From Bacteroidales bacterium (GTDB lineage: Bacteria; Bacteroidota; Bacteroidia; Bacteroidales; JAQXIO01), in assembly GCA_029007825.1 (NCBI GenBank), contig JAQXIO010000026.1, positions 1 to 63,536 on the forward strand: DNA of 63,536 bases, written 5' to 3'. A model generated the notes under the pieces. That model did not search any database, was not told where the DNA came from, and worked only from the letters and a program-made list of their open reading frames with translations. This document shows, in pieces, positions 35,093-43,862 of this stretch; positions within the stretch are counted from its first letter, which is position 1, and each line of letters opens with the position of its first letter. Both the position numbers and the translations under genes were made by a program.

Positions 35093-36568
35093 TTAGAATA
35101 ACGTACTTTTTATATTTATTCTGCTCTGCCTGTCGGGAGCAACCGATTTTTTCCCTTTAATGTAACGAATCAGGTTCCCGGTTGTCGGAACTCCGGAATA
35201 GAAGGGGTTTACCTGCTCTTCGAACGTGTAATTTTCTGCAATGTAGTTGTTCATTGCGACGCGGTATTTTTTCCCTTTTTCCAAAGGTGTTCCGTCTACT
35301 TGAAACAATTCAATGTCCTGAAGGTGGTTTTTCCAAAAAGGTTTTGTGGCATTATAGCGAAATCCGGAGGGGATCAGGTACATTCCGCTTTGCCTGTATT
35401 CTTCCTGTATTAACGAGGCGATGCCGGATTCTGTGAGTTCGTAGACGACCATTGTGTTTCCGAAGGGATCCAGATCGCAGATGCGTTTTGCTGTCAATTC
35501 GCCTGCCGGAAGTTTTTTCAACCGTACTCCGCCCGGATTGATAACGGCCATATCGATGTCATTCAATGCTGTGAGGGCATCGGTCATCAGATAACCTAAT
35601 TCTTCACTGCTGTCGTAGGCTGTTTTTACATATCCGATTTTGTAATTGAGGGAGCTTCCGGATACGTATTTTTTGTATAGTTTTGCGCTCTTTTCATTTT
35701 CATTTTTTATTTCGTTGACATGGACGAGTCCGGCATCGACCGATTTTTTTCCCCGATTGTCAAGACGGAAGGTGAGAAGTGTTGCGTATTCCGCACTTTT
35801 TCCGTTCTGGGTGATTCCCACTCCGTTCACTTTTTCAGGCGATTTCAGAAACGTATGGGAGTGTCCTCCGATGATCCAGTCCAGTTCTGGCATTTTTTTT
35901 GCTAGTTTGATGTCGTTGTCGATTCCTATGTGTGTAAGTGCAATAAAGAGGTCGCAGCTATCACGGAGCCATTTATACGATAGTGCGGTTTCTATGGGAT
36001 CGCTGAATGTGAGCCCCCGGATATTTTTTGCCGAAGTGGGTGGTATTCCCGATGTCTTTCCGGTAATTATAAGACCTATTATTCCTATTGTTAAACCGTT
36101 CATCCGGAATATTTTGTATGGAAGTGGAGCTATTTGGGTGGAGTCAAATCCTGTGACGTTTGCGCATAAAAAAGGGAATTCTGCTTCCCGCATGCGTTGC
36201 ACTAGGGTATCTCTTCCAAAGTCAAATTCGTGGTTCCCCAAAGTTGACAGGTCAAATCCCGCTACGTTCATCATATCGATGATGGGGAATCCTTTTGCCG
36301 GATAATCGTCAACATAAGCGTTTCCGATAAAAAGATCTCCGGCAGACAGCAACAGCATGTTATCGTGTTCTTGCCTGCATTGTTCTGCCAAAGCTGTCAG
36401 ACGTGGCAGTGCTTCTATGTTTCCGTGTATATCGTTGATGGCAAGAATGGTGAGCTGCCGGGAGGCGTGTGTGCTATTATTCTGGCAGCCTGTAAAGAAT
36501 ATACAGGCGAGAAGAAAGAAAAAATAAAGTAAAATTTGAAGTGAGGATATTCTGTAATTTGAATGCAT
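35093..36568 (-). CDS. 5'-nucleotidase/UshA-like metallophosphatase lipoprotein
   Basis: The protein has 491 residues. The signal peptide ends in a lipobox with Cys28 (FFTGC). The metallophosphatase domain has LAINDIHGNIEAL (metal ligands D46, H48), SAGDLFIG, LGNHEFDFGRD, and GGHSHTFL, the full set for a two-metal site. The C-terminal 5'-nucleotidase domain begins near GYLMTDALTALNDIDMAVIN and has DPFGNTMVVYELT and MYLIPSGFRYN. Such enzymes hydrolyse extracellular nucleotides for scavenging. It is encoded just upstream of bcp on the same strand. Confidence 0.9.
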   Translation of the reverse strand: MHSNYRISSLQILLYFFFLLACIFFTGCQNNSTHASRQLTILAINDIHGNIEALPRLTALAEQCRQEHDNMLLLSAGDLFIGNAYVDDYPAKGFPIIDMMNVAGFDLSTLGNHEFDFGRDTLVQRMREAEFPFLCANVTGFDSTQIAPLPYKIFRMNGLTIGIIGLIITGKTSGIPPTSAKNIRGLTFSDPIETALSYKWLRDSCDLFIALTHIGIDNDIKLAKKMPELDWIIGGHSHTFLKSPEKVNGVGITQNGKSAEYATLLTFRLDNRGKKSVDAGLVHVNEIKNENEKSAKLYKKYVSGSSLNYKIGYVKTAYDSSEELGYLMTDALTALNDIDMAVINPGGVRLKKLPAGELTAKRICDLDPFGNTMVVYELTESGIASLIQEEYRQSGMYLIPSGFRYNATKPFWKNHLQDIELFQVDGTPLEKGKKYRVAMNNYIAENYTFEEQVNPFYSGVPTTGNLIRYIKGKKSVAPDRQSRINIKSTLF

Positions 36569-36597
36569 TTTCGGTTTGCTGCGTATGAATTTATAAA

Positions 36598-36605
36598 CAA
36601 AGATA
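36598..36605 (-). promoter_or_regulatory. -7 box of the nucleotidase/bcp unit
   Basis: The minus strand reads TATCTTTG, 29 bases before the ATG at 36568. No clear -33 TTTG is seen. Confidence 0.6.
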
Positions 36606-36731
36606 AATTTTTTCTGTTTTATTCTGTTATTGATTTTTGTGTTCTTGTTGGGGAGAGGTGTCTTTAACAGTAGATAATGTTTGTAGTGGGGTGAGTTTGA
36701 TTTAATTTTGGATTATGTAAACGGGTACAAT

Positions 36732-36775
36732 AAGCAAAAGAGCAACCGGAACTTGCTCGGGTTGCTCTTTTGCTT
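36732..36775. terminator. Long perfect hairpin at the end of the TonB-receptor operon
   Basis: AAGCAAAAGAGCAACC (36732-36747) pairs perfectly over 16 bp with GGTTGCTCTTTTGCTT (36760-36775). It lies 12 bases beyond the TonB-receptor stop. U-runs outside the stem are weak. Confidence 0.7.
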
Positions 36776-36787
36776 GGAAAATAAATG

Positions 36788-39154
36788 TTACAAAAAGAAT
36801 TTGAGTCCTGCAAAGTAGGTACGTGGCAGGGCCGGTCCGTATATGTAACCGGCATCGCGGAATTCGCCTTTGTCGAAATCGTTCTGGTAGCTGTTAAACA
36901 GGTTTTGAATGCCGGCGCTTACTTCCATCTGGATCGTTTTTATAATAGGAAACTGATAGGCGACTTTGAGGTTTGCATCGAAAAATACGGGTGTCTGCTT
37001 TACTTTATCGAGCGAAACGTATACATCGTTTTCATTGGTGTAACCGAGTATGTGCTGTACCTGCATACTTCCTGTAATGGTACCTGAAAGTGCAACGCTC
37101 AGCCCTTTTATTCCTGTCCAGTTTGCTGTAAAGAATCCGTAATGGTCGGGTGATCTGAACATGCGTTTTTGTTCCGGAACATCGGGGTTCTCAGACCAGT
37201 GCAAGGGTTTTTCGTACATACTGCGCTGGAAGGTATATCCGGCTTGCAGCATCCAGTCTTTGCCGAAATCGAGATTGCCTTCGAGGCTTAATCCGGCAAC
37301 GGTAGCACCTTTGCCGTTTCGTCTTTCTAAAATCAAATTGTTATCGGCATCGCGTCCGGCTTCTTCCAGAATGAAAACATGTTTCAGTTTAGTCCAGAAT
37401 CCTTCGACCAGAAAATAGCTCCTTACCCTGTCGCCGAACAGCATTTTGTTGAATTCGAGCGATCCGCTTACGCTATTCGAGGTTTCCTGCTTTAAATCGG
37501 GTGCCAGACGTATGAGTGAAACTTCTCCTCCTACGGCAGTGACATGCAGATCTTCGTCGTATGCCTGAGGTGCCCGGTAACCGTATGAGTAACTTGCGCG
37601 AGCGCTCAGGAAGGATGTGAGGCTTTGGCGCAGGGTTGCACGGGGGCTTACGATGGGATGGTTTATCAGATTATGTTTGTCTAAACGGGCACCAATGAGA
37701 ATACTGGTGTTTTTCTTTTTCCATTCATTTTGTAGAAAAGCCCCTATGATATGCGTTTTTTGTGCCAGTTCCCGATGGTATCCTAACATTTTATCCGAGA
37801 GATTACCATAGTTGTATTCGATTCCTGATGTAAGTTCAGCCGGCATAAACCATAGCCGGTCGAAGGAGTAGCTGTACTGTCCTCCTGCCACGGTGCTCAG
37901 ATCGGTTGTTTTTCCGTAGGCATTCGGGTCTTTTTGCGCACCGTAATAGCTGTCGCGGTGAATATGTTGTGCAGAAGCATATACGGAGGCTTTGTGTTTA
38001 TAGTCTTTCGAGAAGAAACTGAATGTTGCGCCTCCTCCGTTTGTATTGTATTGCGTTTGTTCGGTGATATCGGTTTCGTGGGGCGGCAGGTCAAACAAAT
38101 TTCCGCCTCGACGGAATTCATTCATATGATGGTATTCGAGTGTCAGTTTACTGTATGTCGAAGTGCGCAGATAGCCTCTAAATCCTGCTACGCTGGAACG
38201 CAGCTTTCCTATTTCGGAGAAGCCGTCACCGTCGTGGTCGTAGGGATTGCGTTCCCGTATGTTTCCGAATACGAATAATCCGGCTTTGCGGTCGTCGCTG
38301 ACGACGGATGCGTTGAAGGAGGTATTTGCATCGACGGAAGAGCCGCCGATGAGTCCGGTGGTGTTTGAAACGGAAAAAGAGTTTCGCAAGGGTTCTTTGG
38401 TTATGATATTGATTACTCCGGCAACCGCGTTGGAACCGTAGAGGGCTGAACCGCCACCTCGTATCACTTCTACGCGTTCGATCATACTGGTGGGTATCTG
38501 CTCCAATCCGTAAACTCCGGACAGGGAGCTGAATATGGGGCGGCTATCGATCAATATCTGGGAGTATTGCCCTTCCAGACCATTGATACGAACCTGAGGG
38601 AACCCGCAGTTCTGGCAATTCATTTCTACGCGGAGACCGGGCTGGTAGTTCAGGCCTTGCGAAAGGTCGCATGAGTTGGTGAGATTGAAGTCTTTTGCGC
38701 TCATTACATTTACGATGATAGGGCTTTCCATCCGCCGTGTTTCATTGCGGTTTGCTGAAACGACGACTTCTTCCATGGCGACGCTCGCTTCTTCTATTTC
38801 AATATTTATTTCGATTGTTTTTCCGGGTACAATACGTACCGGTACTTCGGTCGTTTTGTAGCCTAATCCGGAAACGACAAGCTGATATTCTCCTGTAGGG
38901 AGGTTTGCCAGAAAATAGTGTCCGGTGAGGTCGGTGAGTGTGCCGATCATTGTCCCTTTCAATGCGACGTTGATGTATTCGATATGCTGTTTGGTGTTTT
39001 TATCCAAAACGTGTCCGGTCAGGTTTGCATCTGTTTTTTGTCCCTGCCGGTGTTGGTTTCTTTTTCCTCCCGGAGCGTGCTGATCGTCCGGATGGGCGTA
39101 GAGCGATAACTGGCATACGGATGCCAAGATAAAAATGAAAATAAATTTTTGCAT
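36788..39154 (-). CDS. TonB-dependent receptor with Cys pair in the plug, probable metal or metal-complex uptake
   Basis: The protein has 788 residues with a signal peptide (MQKFIFIFILASVCQLSLYA). Next come a short polar His-containing stretch, a CarboxypepD_reg-like domain (LTGHVLDKNTKQHIEYINVA), and a plug domain (VVVSANRNETRRMESPIIV). The plug has MNCQNCGFPQVRINGLEG and the GGGSALYGSNAVAGVINI signature of TonB-dependent transporters. A 22-strand-type barrel ends in FAGLKFFL. No SusD homologue is adjacent, so this is a classical cobalamin/siderophore/metal-type receptor rather than a glycan importer. The CxxC in the plug and the His-rich protein encoded upstream suggest a metal, which is inference. 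Confidence 0.87.
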   Translation of the reverse strand: MQKFIFIFILASVCQLSLYAHPDDQHAPGGKRNQHRQGQKTDANLTGHVLDKNTKQHIEYINVALKGTMIGTLTDLTGHYFLANLPTGEYQLVVSGLGYKTTEVPVRIVPGKTIEINIEIEEASVAMEEVVVSANRNETRRMESPIIVNVMSAKDFNLTNSCDLSQGLNYQPGLRVEMNCQNCGFPQVRINGLEGQYSQILIDSRPIFSSLSGVYGLEQIPTSMIERVEVIRGGGSALYGSNAVAGVINIITKEPLRNSFSVSNTTGLIGGSSVDANTSFNASVVSDDRKAGLFVFGNIRERNPYDHDGDGFSEIGKLRSSVAGFRGYLRTSTYSKLTLEYHHMNEFRRGGNLFDLPPHETDITEQTQYNTNGGGATFSFFSKDYKHKASVYASAQHIHRDSYYGAQKDPNAYGKTTDLSTVAGGQYSYSFDRLWFMPAELTSGIEYNYGNLSDKMLGYHRELAQKTHIIGAFLQNEWKKKNTSILIGARLDKHNLINHPIVSPRATLRQSLTSFLSARASYSYGYRAPQAYDEDLHVTAVGGEVSLIRLAPDLKQETSNSVSGSLEFNKMLFGDRVRSYFLVEGFWTKLKHVFILEEAGRDADNNLILERRNGKGATVAGLSLEGNLDFGKDWMLQAGYTFQRSMYEKPLHWSENPDVPEQKRMFRSPDHYGFFTANWTGIKGLSVALSGTITGSMQVQHILGYTNENDVYVSLDKVKQTPVFFDANLKVAYQFPIIKTIQMEVSAGIQNLFNSYQNDFDKGEFRDAGYIYGPALPRTYFAGLKFFL

Positions 39155-39234
39155 TATTAAAGCAGTTAGATAGATATAAATTCATTCCTCACCGTCAAAA
39201 AGAGATAGACGGTGGTGTTAAAATAAGCCGGAAT

Positions 39235-39582
39235 TTAAATTAATATCTGTGCGGGAGGTGCACGGAAACTGCTGGAACAATAGTGTTTGGGCTGGATGTG
39301 CCCGTTCGTGAGAATATAGGGTATAAACTTCGATAAAGCAGGATTTATCCGTTCAACAGTCCATCCGTTACTATAGATTGCGGCAAGAAGCGACAGAATA
39401 TGTATATGATGGAAGTCGGCGCAGGAGTGGTTGTGTCCGCATTTACTGTATGGATGGGAGTGAACGACGATTTGTGAGCCGTCGTTGTGCATATGTAAAA
39501 AGAGCATGTTCCCTCCCTGATACGTGATAAATAGTACCACGAAGAAGATTTTCATGAAATTCATCCATTTCTCTTTTTCCAT
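39235..39582 (-). CDS. Small His-rich protein upstream of the TonB receptor
   Basis: The protein has up to 115 residues (ATGs at 39564 and 39555 are alternative starts). One hydrophobic segment near the N-terminus (MKIFFVVLFITYQGGNMLFL) may be a signal or anchor. It is followed by a dense His/Cys stretch: LHMHNDGSQIVVHSHPYSKC, GHNHSCADFHHIHI, and later HIQPKHYC. Such composition fits binding of zinc, nickel or another transition metal in the periplasm. It lies 80 bases upstream of the TonB-receptor gene on the same strand, behind a TATCTTTG box. I do not recognise a named family with certainty. Confidence 0.75.
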   Translation of the reverse strand: MEKEKWMNFMKIFFVVLFITYQGGNMLFLHMHNDGSQIVVHSHPYSKCGHNHSCADFHHIHILSLLAAIYSNGWTVERINPALSKFIPYILTNGHIQPKHYCSSSFRAPPAQILI

Positions 39583-39600
39583 TTTGTGCCGTTGTGGTTA

Positions 39601-39608
39601 CAAAGATA
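39601..39608 (-). promoter_or_regulatory. -7 box of the His-rich/TonB-receptor operon
   Basis: The minus strand reads TATCTTTG, 18 bases before the ATG at 39582. That is close enough that one of the internal ATGs (39564 or 39555) may be the true start. Confidence 0.6.
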
Positions 39609-39664
39609 CGAAAAAAGCAGGAATAAGTTTCTCTTGAGCTTATGAAAAATAAGTTACGAGACTG

Positions 39665-40957
39665 TTACGCAGGTAATAAAAACGAATGTAAGAGTATTTT
39701 TCCGTTGTTGAAGAGCAGCAAAATAATAAAGGTGATAAGGTAAATGTCAAGCGTGTACATGAGTTTATGTTGGTTCTTCTCAGAGAAACGATTGTAGAGC
39801 CAACCGAGTATAAGCGGAACGGTAAAGAGCCAGTGGCCGCCGAATATTACCGCTTCGTTTAAGCCGTAACGTGCAATAAAATGGATGACGATATCGACCA
39901 ATAGGTAGCAGAAGATGAGACGTACCAGAATTTCTTTCCTGTTCAGAATAAAGGAGAGGATAAACAGTAGGAGCAGTGAACCAATTGCTATGTAGGGTAT
40001 GGCGTGTGTGTAAGCGGATGGGCGCAGTACTGTTTCATTGCCTATTGTTTGCTGTGTCAATGGTGCCGAGAGGATGGAGGTGCCCCAGAAATCGACCAAT
40101 ATTTCTTTTGCAAAGTGTCCGTCGAAAGCAAAATAACCGGGTACGTTAAGGATGCTTTGCAGTGGAGATTGTTCTCCGTCTTTAGCGGAAATGCCGGATT
40201 TCAGGCTATAGAGAAGGAAAACTATTATTACACAGAGTATGAATGGGATAAGTGCGGTAGTTACTCTTTTTATCTTTTCTTTCATTGTTCCTTTATCGAT
40301 TAATAGGGCGGAGAGCGGCTTGAATGCATTTGTTATCGTAATTCCTCCACATAGAAATTCAAATAGGAGTATGCCTGAAAAAGAGAACCGTTTTTGTTTT
40401 TCGTATTCTACCGACAATACTAAAAGGGAAAGTGAGAGGAAGAGAAAAGAAAAGGGATAACTTTCGATTGTGAAGGAGAGAATAATGATTGTGAAAAAGA
40501 GTGAGCAGAACAGAGTAAGGAGCATGCTCCTGTAGACGGGAAGTGCTGTGGTTCTTCTCAGATATTTGTAAAGTATCAGAAGCGCGGTGGATATAAGCCA
40601 GTCGGTGAGCAGCGTACAGAATATGATTTTTGCCTTTGTTCCGAAAATAGGGATTAATATGCTTGTTATAAGATGTTTGGCGAGATAGAAGAGGAGGAGG
40701 TACGGGTGGCTGATGTCGAGGTTTCCTCCTTTTGTTTTAAGGTGATATAGGTTATCGTAGCCCAGATAGCTGCCTACACCATCTGTATTGTCGAGCAGGT
40801 CGGAACTGAGTGATATAAAAATACCACAAATGCTGTATGTGATGAAGAAAAATGAGAAGAGCAGCCATTCGGTGCGGTTTGAAGGAGTCAGATCTTGCAG
40901 TACAGAACGGAGCAATGTTTTAATTTGCTGCCAGCGGATATTTGTTTTTTTTATCAT
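39665..40957 (-). CDS. Polytopic membrane protein, candidate GT-C-type glycosyltransferase
   Basis: The protein has 430 residues with about ten hydrophobic segments. After the first one (LLFSFFFITYSICGIFISLS) a loop reads LLDNTDGVGSYLGYDNLYHL, followed by ISHPYLLLFYLAKHL. An acidic first extracytoplasmic loop followed by a His/Pro motif is seen in GT-C lipid-linked-sugar transferases. I do not recognise the exact family. The gene lies 79 bases after a UbiA-type prenyltransferase similar to decaprenyl-phosphate phosphoribosyltransferases, which supports a polyprenyl-phosphate-sugar pathway. Both points are inference. Confidence 0.6.
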   Translation of the reverse strand: MIKKTNIRWQQIKTLLRSVLQDLTPSNRTEWLLFSFFFITYSICGIFISLSSDLLDNTDGVGSYLGYDNLYHLKTKGGNLDISHPYLLLFYLAKHLITSILIPIFGTKAKIIFCTLLTDWLISTALLILYKYLRRTTALPVYRSMLLTLFCSLFFTIIILSFTIESYPFSFLFLSLSLLVLSVEYEKQKRFSFSGILLFEFLCGGITITNAFKPLSALLIDKGTMKEKIKRVTTALIPFILCVIIVFLLYSLKSGISAKDGEQSPLQSILNVPGYFAFDGHFAKEILVDFWGTSILSAPLTQQTIGNETVLRPSAYTHAIPYIAIGSLLLLFILSFILNRKEILVRLIFCYLLVDIVIHFIARYGLNEAVIFGGHWLFTVPLILGWLYNRFSEKNQHKLMYTLDIYLITFIILLLFNNGKILLHSFLLPA

Positions 40958-41036
40958 CGGCTGTTTTCTGTTATGGGGCTTTTATTTGTTCGTTAATAAT
41001 CCGTATCGGTTTAAAGTAAGAGTGCAGGGTAAACTT

Positions 41037-41921
41037 TTAAAAATAGAGCAGATATCCGAATAAGAAGAGCCAACCGATCAGAACAAGTTGCAGGAATGTA
41101 TCTTTCCATATGATTGCGGAAGGGTCGGCTTCTTTTTTTTCGACAAGAACGATTTGCAAATAACGCAGTAATCCTGTCAGGACGAAAGGAATGGTTAGAG
41201 ACAGATATCCGTTCGTTTGTGCGGGAGCTTCTGCGGAAAGGACATATTGTATGTAAATTACGACCAGTACGGCAGCGAGTACGGATAAGATTACATTCAG
41301 GTATTCGATAGAGTAGTGCTGGATATTTCTTCTGGATATATGGCGGTTTTCATGGTAATTGACGAGATCGTCTCTTCTTTTTCCTACGGCAAGAAGCAGT
41401 GCGGCAATAAATACCATTATGATGATCCAGTCAGAGAGTGCAATAGAACTGACGGCAGAGCCCAGATAAAGCCGGATTACGAAGCCGCAGGCGATTGTCA
41501 CAGTGTCTATAATGGAAATTTGTTTGAGTTTGAATGTGTAGGCGATGTTGAGCAGTAGGTAGGCTGTCGACCAAACTATGGCGTCGTAGGTTTTTTCCAA
41601 ACAAAAAAAGATGCCGAACCCAATGAACAAGGCGACAATCATTTCCGCTACAGCCAGCGGGAACGGGAGTTTTCCGGATGCGATGGGGCGAAACTTTTTT
41701 TGAGGATGAAGACGGTCTTCATTAACGTCGGAAAGGTCGTTCAGTATGTATACTGCGCTTGTCAGGAAACAGAAGCCTGCAAATGCAATCAATGTCTCGA
41801 TGGCAGCGTTTGCAGAGGTCAGTTTTCCTCCAAAGAAGACAGGGAAAAAGATGAAGAGGTTTTTAATCCATTGTTTGGGGCGGAGCACAAAGAACATACT
41901 CCGCCATTGTTTCTGGGTCAT
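41037..41921 (-). CDS. UbiA-family prenyltransferase, decaprenyl-phosphate phosphoribosyltransferase-like
   Basis: The protein has 294 residues with about eight or nine membrane segments. The first Asp-rich motif is LNDLSDVNEDRLHPQKKFRP, the NDxxDxxxD site that binds Mg-diphosphate. The second region includes YTFKLKQISIIDTVTIACGF. The N-terminus LRPKQWIKNLFIFFPVFFGG is typical of the DPPR-synthase branch, which transfers phosphoribose to a polyprenyl phosphate. Related genes in Bacteroidota are common next to membrane glycosyltransferases, as here. Confidence 0.87.
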   Translation of the reverse strand: MTQKQWRSMFFVLRPKQWIKNLFIFFPVFFGGKLTSANAAIETLIAFAGFCFLTSAVYILNDLSDVNEDRLHPQKKFRPIASGKLPFPLAVAEMIVALFIGFGIFFCLEKTYDAIVWSTAYLLLNIAYTFKLKQISIIDTVTIACGFVIRLYLGSAVSSIALSDWIIIMVFIAALLLAVGKRRDDLVNYHENRHISRRNIQHYSIEYLNVILSVLAAVLVVIYIQYVLSAEAPAQTNGYLSLTIPFVLTGLLRYLQIVLVEKKEADPSAIIWKDTFLQLVLIGWLFLFGYLLYF

Positions 41922-42004
41922 TGGTATTCTTAGCTTCGGAATGTTATTAATTTGTTTCGAAGTTAAGAATATAAATTAAAAGACGAATTATATTTTCTTT
42001 AATT

Positions 42005-42814
42005 TCAAAAAGAAGATGCATCTCCGGACCCGTTTATTTTGATATCATTTTTCGTAGGATTTCCTTTGTAGCGAATGTCTCCGCTACCGAGTATTCGGCC
42101 CTCGATTTCTTTTTTAGCATTGCACCGGATATCTCCGGAGCCATCTATTTCCGCATTGATTTTTTCTACGAGCAATTTTGTGGCTTCGATGTCCCCGGAA
42201 CCATATATGCGGTATTCCGCTTCTTTTCCATTGCCTTCCAGATTTATATCTCCGGAACCTCTGATTTCGGCCTTTATTTTTTCTGCTTGTATATTCCGGA
42301 TGTATATATCCCCTGATCCGTGTATGTATGTATCAAGCATTTCATTGTTTGTAATACCTTCTATATTAATATTCCCCGATCCATCTATTTCCGCTTTTAG
42401 TTTTTTAGCCGAGAAAGATGAAGGAATGTTGAAGCTCCCTGAACCTTTTATTCTTATTTTATCGATATTCGTGGATTGTATGCGGATTTTCAGCTTATGG
42501 TAAGTGACAGAAACATCGGATTTGAATCCTATATATAGTTCTCCGTCCTCGTTTTTTGTCTCTAATAAAGGTATTATATTGCTTTCTCCATAGATGTGGA
42601 TGGTGGAGGTATTTCCAACTGAGTATTCTACGTCCATGCTACCCTTAATGTAGATAGATTTAATGTCGTTGGTTTTTCGATTTTCTTCGATGTAGTGTTT
42701 ATTTCCTTTTATAGCATTGGTATTTCCGGATGTGCCTGATTCTCCGGAGGCTTTACAGGAAAAGAGAATGGTCAGAGCCACGCAGATGGGGGTAAACAAT
42801 TTCAATGTAGTCAT
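42005..42814 (-). CDS. DUF2807 (GIN domain) lipoprotein with GSGD repeats
   Basis: The protein has 269 residues. The signal peptide ends at a lipobox-like Cys (ILFSCKAS). The mature part forms a repeating beta-helix-like pattern: KGSGSFNI, DGSGNINI, HGSGDIYI, RGSGDINL, YGSGDIEA, DGSGDIRC, LGSGDIRY, and the final NGSGDASSF. Eight G-S-G turns recur roughly every 20 residues. This is the head-GIN/DUF2807 family, a putative surface adhesin-like domain frequent in Bacteroidota; its biochemical role is not established. Confidence 0.9.
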   Translation of the reverse strand: MTTLKLFTPICVALTILFSCKASGESGTSGNTNAIKGNKHYIEENRKTNDIKSIYIKGSMDVEYSVGNTSTIHIYGESNIIPLLETKNEDGELYIGFKSDVSVTYHKLKIRIQSTNIDKIRIKGSGSFNIPSSFSAKKLKAEIDGSGNINIEGITNNEMLDTYIHGSGDIYIRNIQAEKIKAEIRGSGDINLEGNGKEAEYRIYGSGDIEATKLLVEKINAEIDGSGDIRCNAKKEIEGRILGSGDIRYKGNPTKNDIKINGSGDASSF

Positions 42815-42905
42815 AATTTTATGTTTTGAATTTTTGCGTCTTTCTTATATAGACGTAAAGTAGGGAAGAGAGGTTGCAGATTTTACCCTGTATTCTGAAA
42901 ATTTA

Positions 42906-43556
42906 TTAATAACCAATCGTAAAACGGGAGCGATGCCGTTTCGGGTGATCGAGTTCGTTGATCATTTCCATTGCGTAATCGCCTAAAGAGATAAGGCTTT
43001 CACCTTTGGCGTTAATAATCAGGTTGTCTTTTCCTAAGCGGTATTTTCCTGTTTTCGGACCGGGTGAGAGTTCGCCGGCAGGACTGAAAAATACCCAATC
43101 GAGTTCGTTTTCGTTTATTTGCAGGTCATACAGGATGACGGCCATTGCCTTTACTCCGGGCAGTATCGCTTCGGGTATTTTTCCGCTTTCAACCAAACGG
43201 GTGTCGGGCGATACGTACAGACTTCCGGCTCCGCCCACAATAAGCAGTCGTTGTACTCCCGCTTTTTTGCAACATTTGATTATATTGGCATAGGCTTTTA
43301 TCGTCTCTTCGAAAATATCAGGATTTGTCCATCCCGGATTGTAAGCGCTGATAACATTTGCGGTGCCTGATAAGAGGGGTAGCAGTGATGTTTCAGATAA
43401 AACATCCCCTTTCACTTTGTGTAGCAAAGGGTTTTCCGTCGTTATTTTCTCGGGATTCCTGACAATTGCAGTTACTTCAAATTCACGGTTCAGAGCTTCA
43501 TTAAGAATTGCAGAACCTACAAATCCACTGGCTCCTATGATAGAAACACTTTTCAT
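42906..43556 (-). CDS. NAD(P)-binding SDR/NmrA-like oxidoreductase
   Basis: I start at 43556 (MKSVSIIGASGFVGSAILNE), the beginning of the Rossmann fold; the 18 upstream codons overlap the ferredoxin gene. The product has 216 residues, usual for atypical short-chain dehydrogenase-like NAD(P)H-binding proteins. VSAYNPGW and LLIVGGAGSLYVSPDTR are typical. The substrate is unknown. It lies 31 bases after a small ferredoxin gene and could be redox-linked to it. Confidence 0.85.
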   Translation of the reverse strand: MKSVSIIGASGFVGSAILNEALNREFEVTAIVRNPEKITTENPLLHKVKGDVLSETSLLPLLSGTANVISAYNPGWTNPDIFEETIKAYANIIKCCKKAGVQRLLIVGGAGSLYVSPDTRLVESGKIPEAILPGVKAMAVILYDLQINENELDWVFFSPAGELSPGPKTGKYRLGKDNLIINAKGESLISLGDYAMEMINELDHPKRHRSRFTIGY

Positions 43557-43587
43557 GCATAAAATTTTAAATAAACGGTCAAGCGTT

Positions 43588-43773
43588 TTATTCAACGTAT
43601 CGAATGGCACCCTTGATGCATTCTTTTATACAAATATCGCATAAAATACATTTTTTATGGTCAATCAAAGGTAATTTAAATCTCTTTTGAGAAAAGGCAC
43701 CTTTAGGGCATTTGCTTACAAGAGGACAAAAATAATTCTGCGGACATCGATTTGTATCTATGACTATAGGCAT
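43588..43773 (-). CDS. Small 4Fe-4S ferredoxin-like protein
   Basis: The protein has 61 residues. The C-terminal motif C42-x2-C45-x2-C48-x3-C52 (CILCDICIKEC) is a full 4Fe-4S ligand set. The N-terminal half has only three Cys (C10, C16, C22 in CPQNYFCPLVSKCPKG) with unusual spacing, so it may bind a second cluster incompletely or not at all. The gene is too short for most pipelines, but its motif and position support it: same strand, 31 bases ahead of the SDR-like gene and 89 bases after the DUF362 gene. Confidence 0.87.
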   Translation of the reverse strand: MPIVIDTNRCPQNYFCPLVSKCPKGAFSQKRFKLPLIDHKKCILCDICIKECIKGAIRYVE

Positions 43774-43862
43774 AATTTATCCGGTGTTTATCCTTTTGTT
43801 TGTATAACAGTTATTCCGGATACATTGTTCTATATACTATGGCTCCGGGTTAGCGGAACGTA

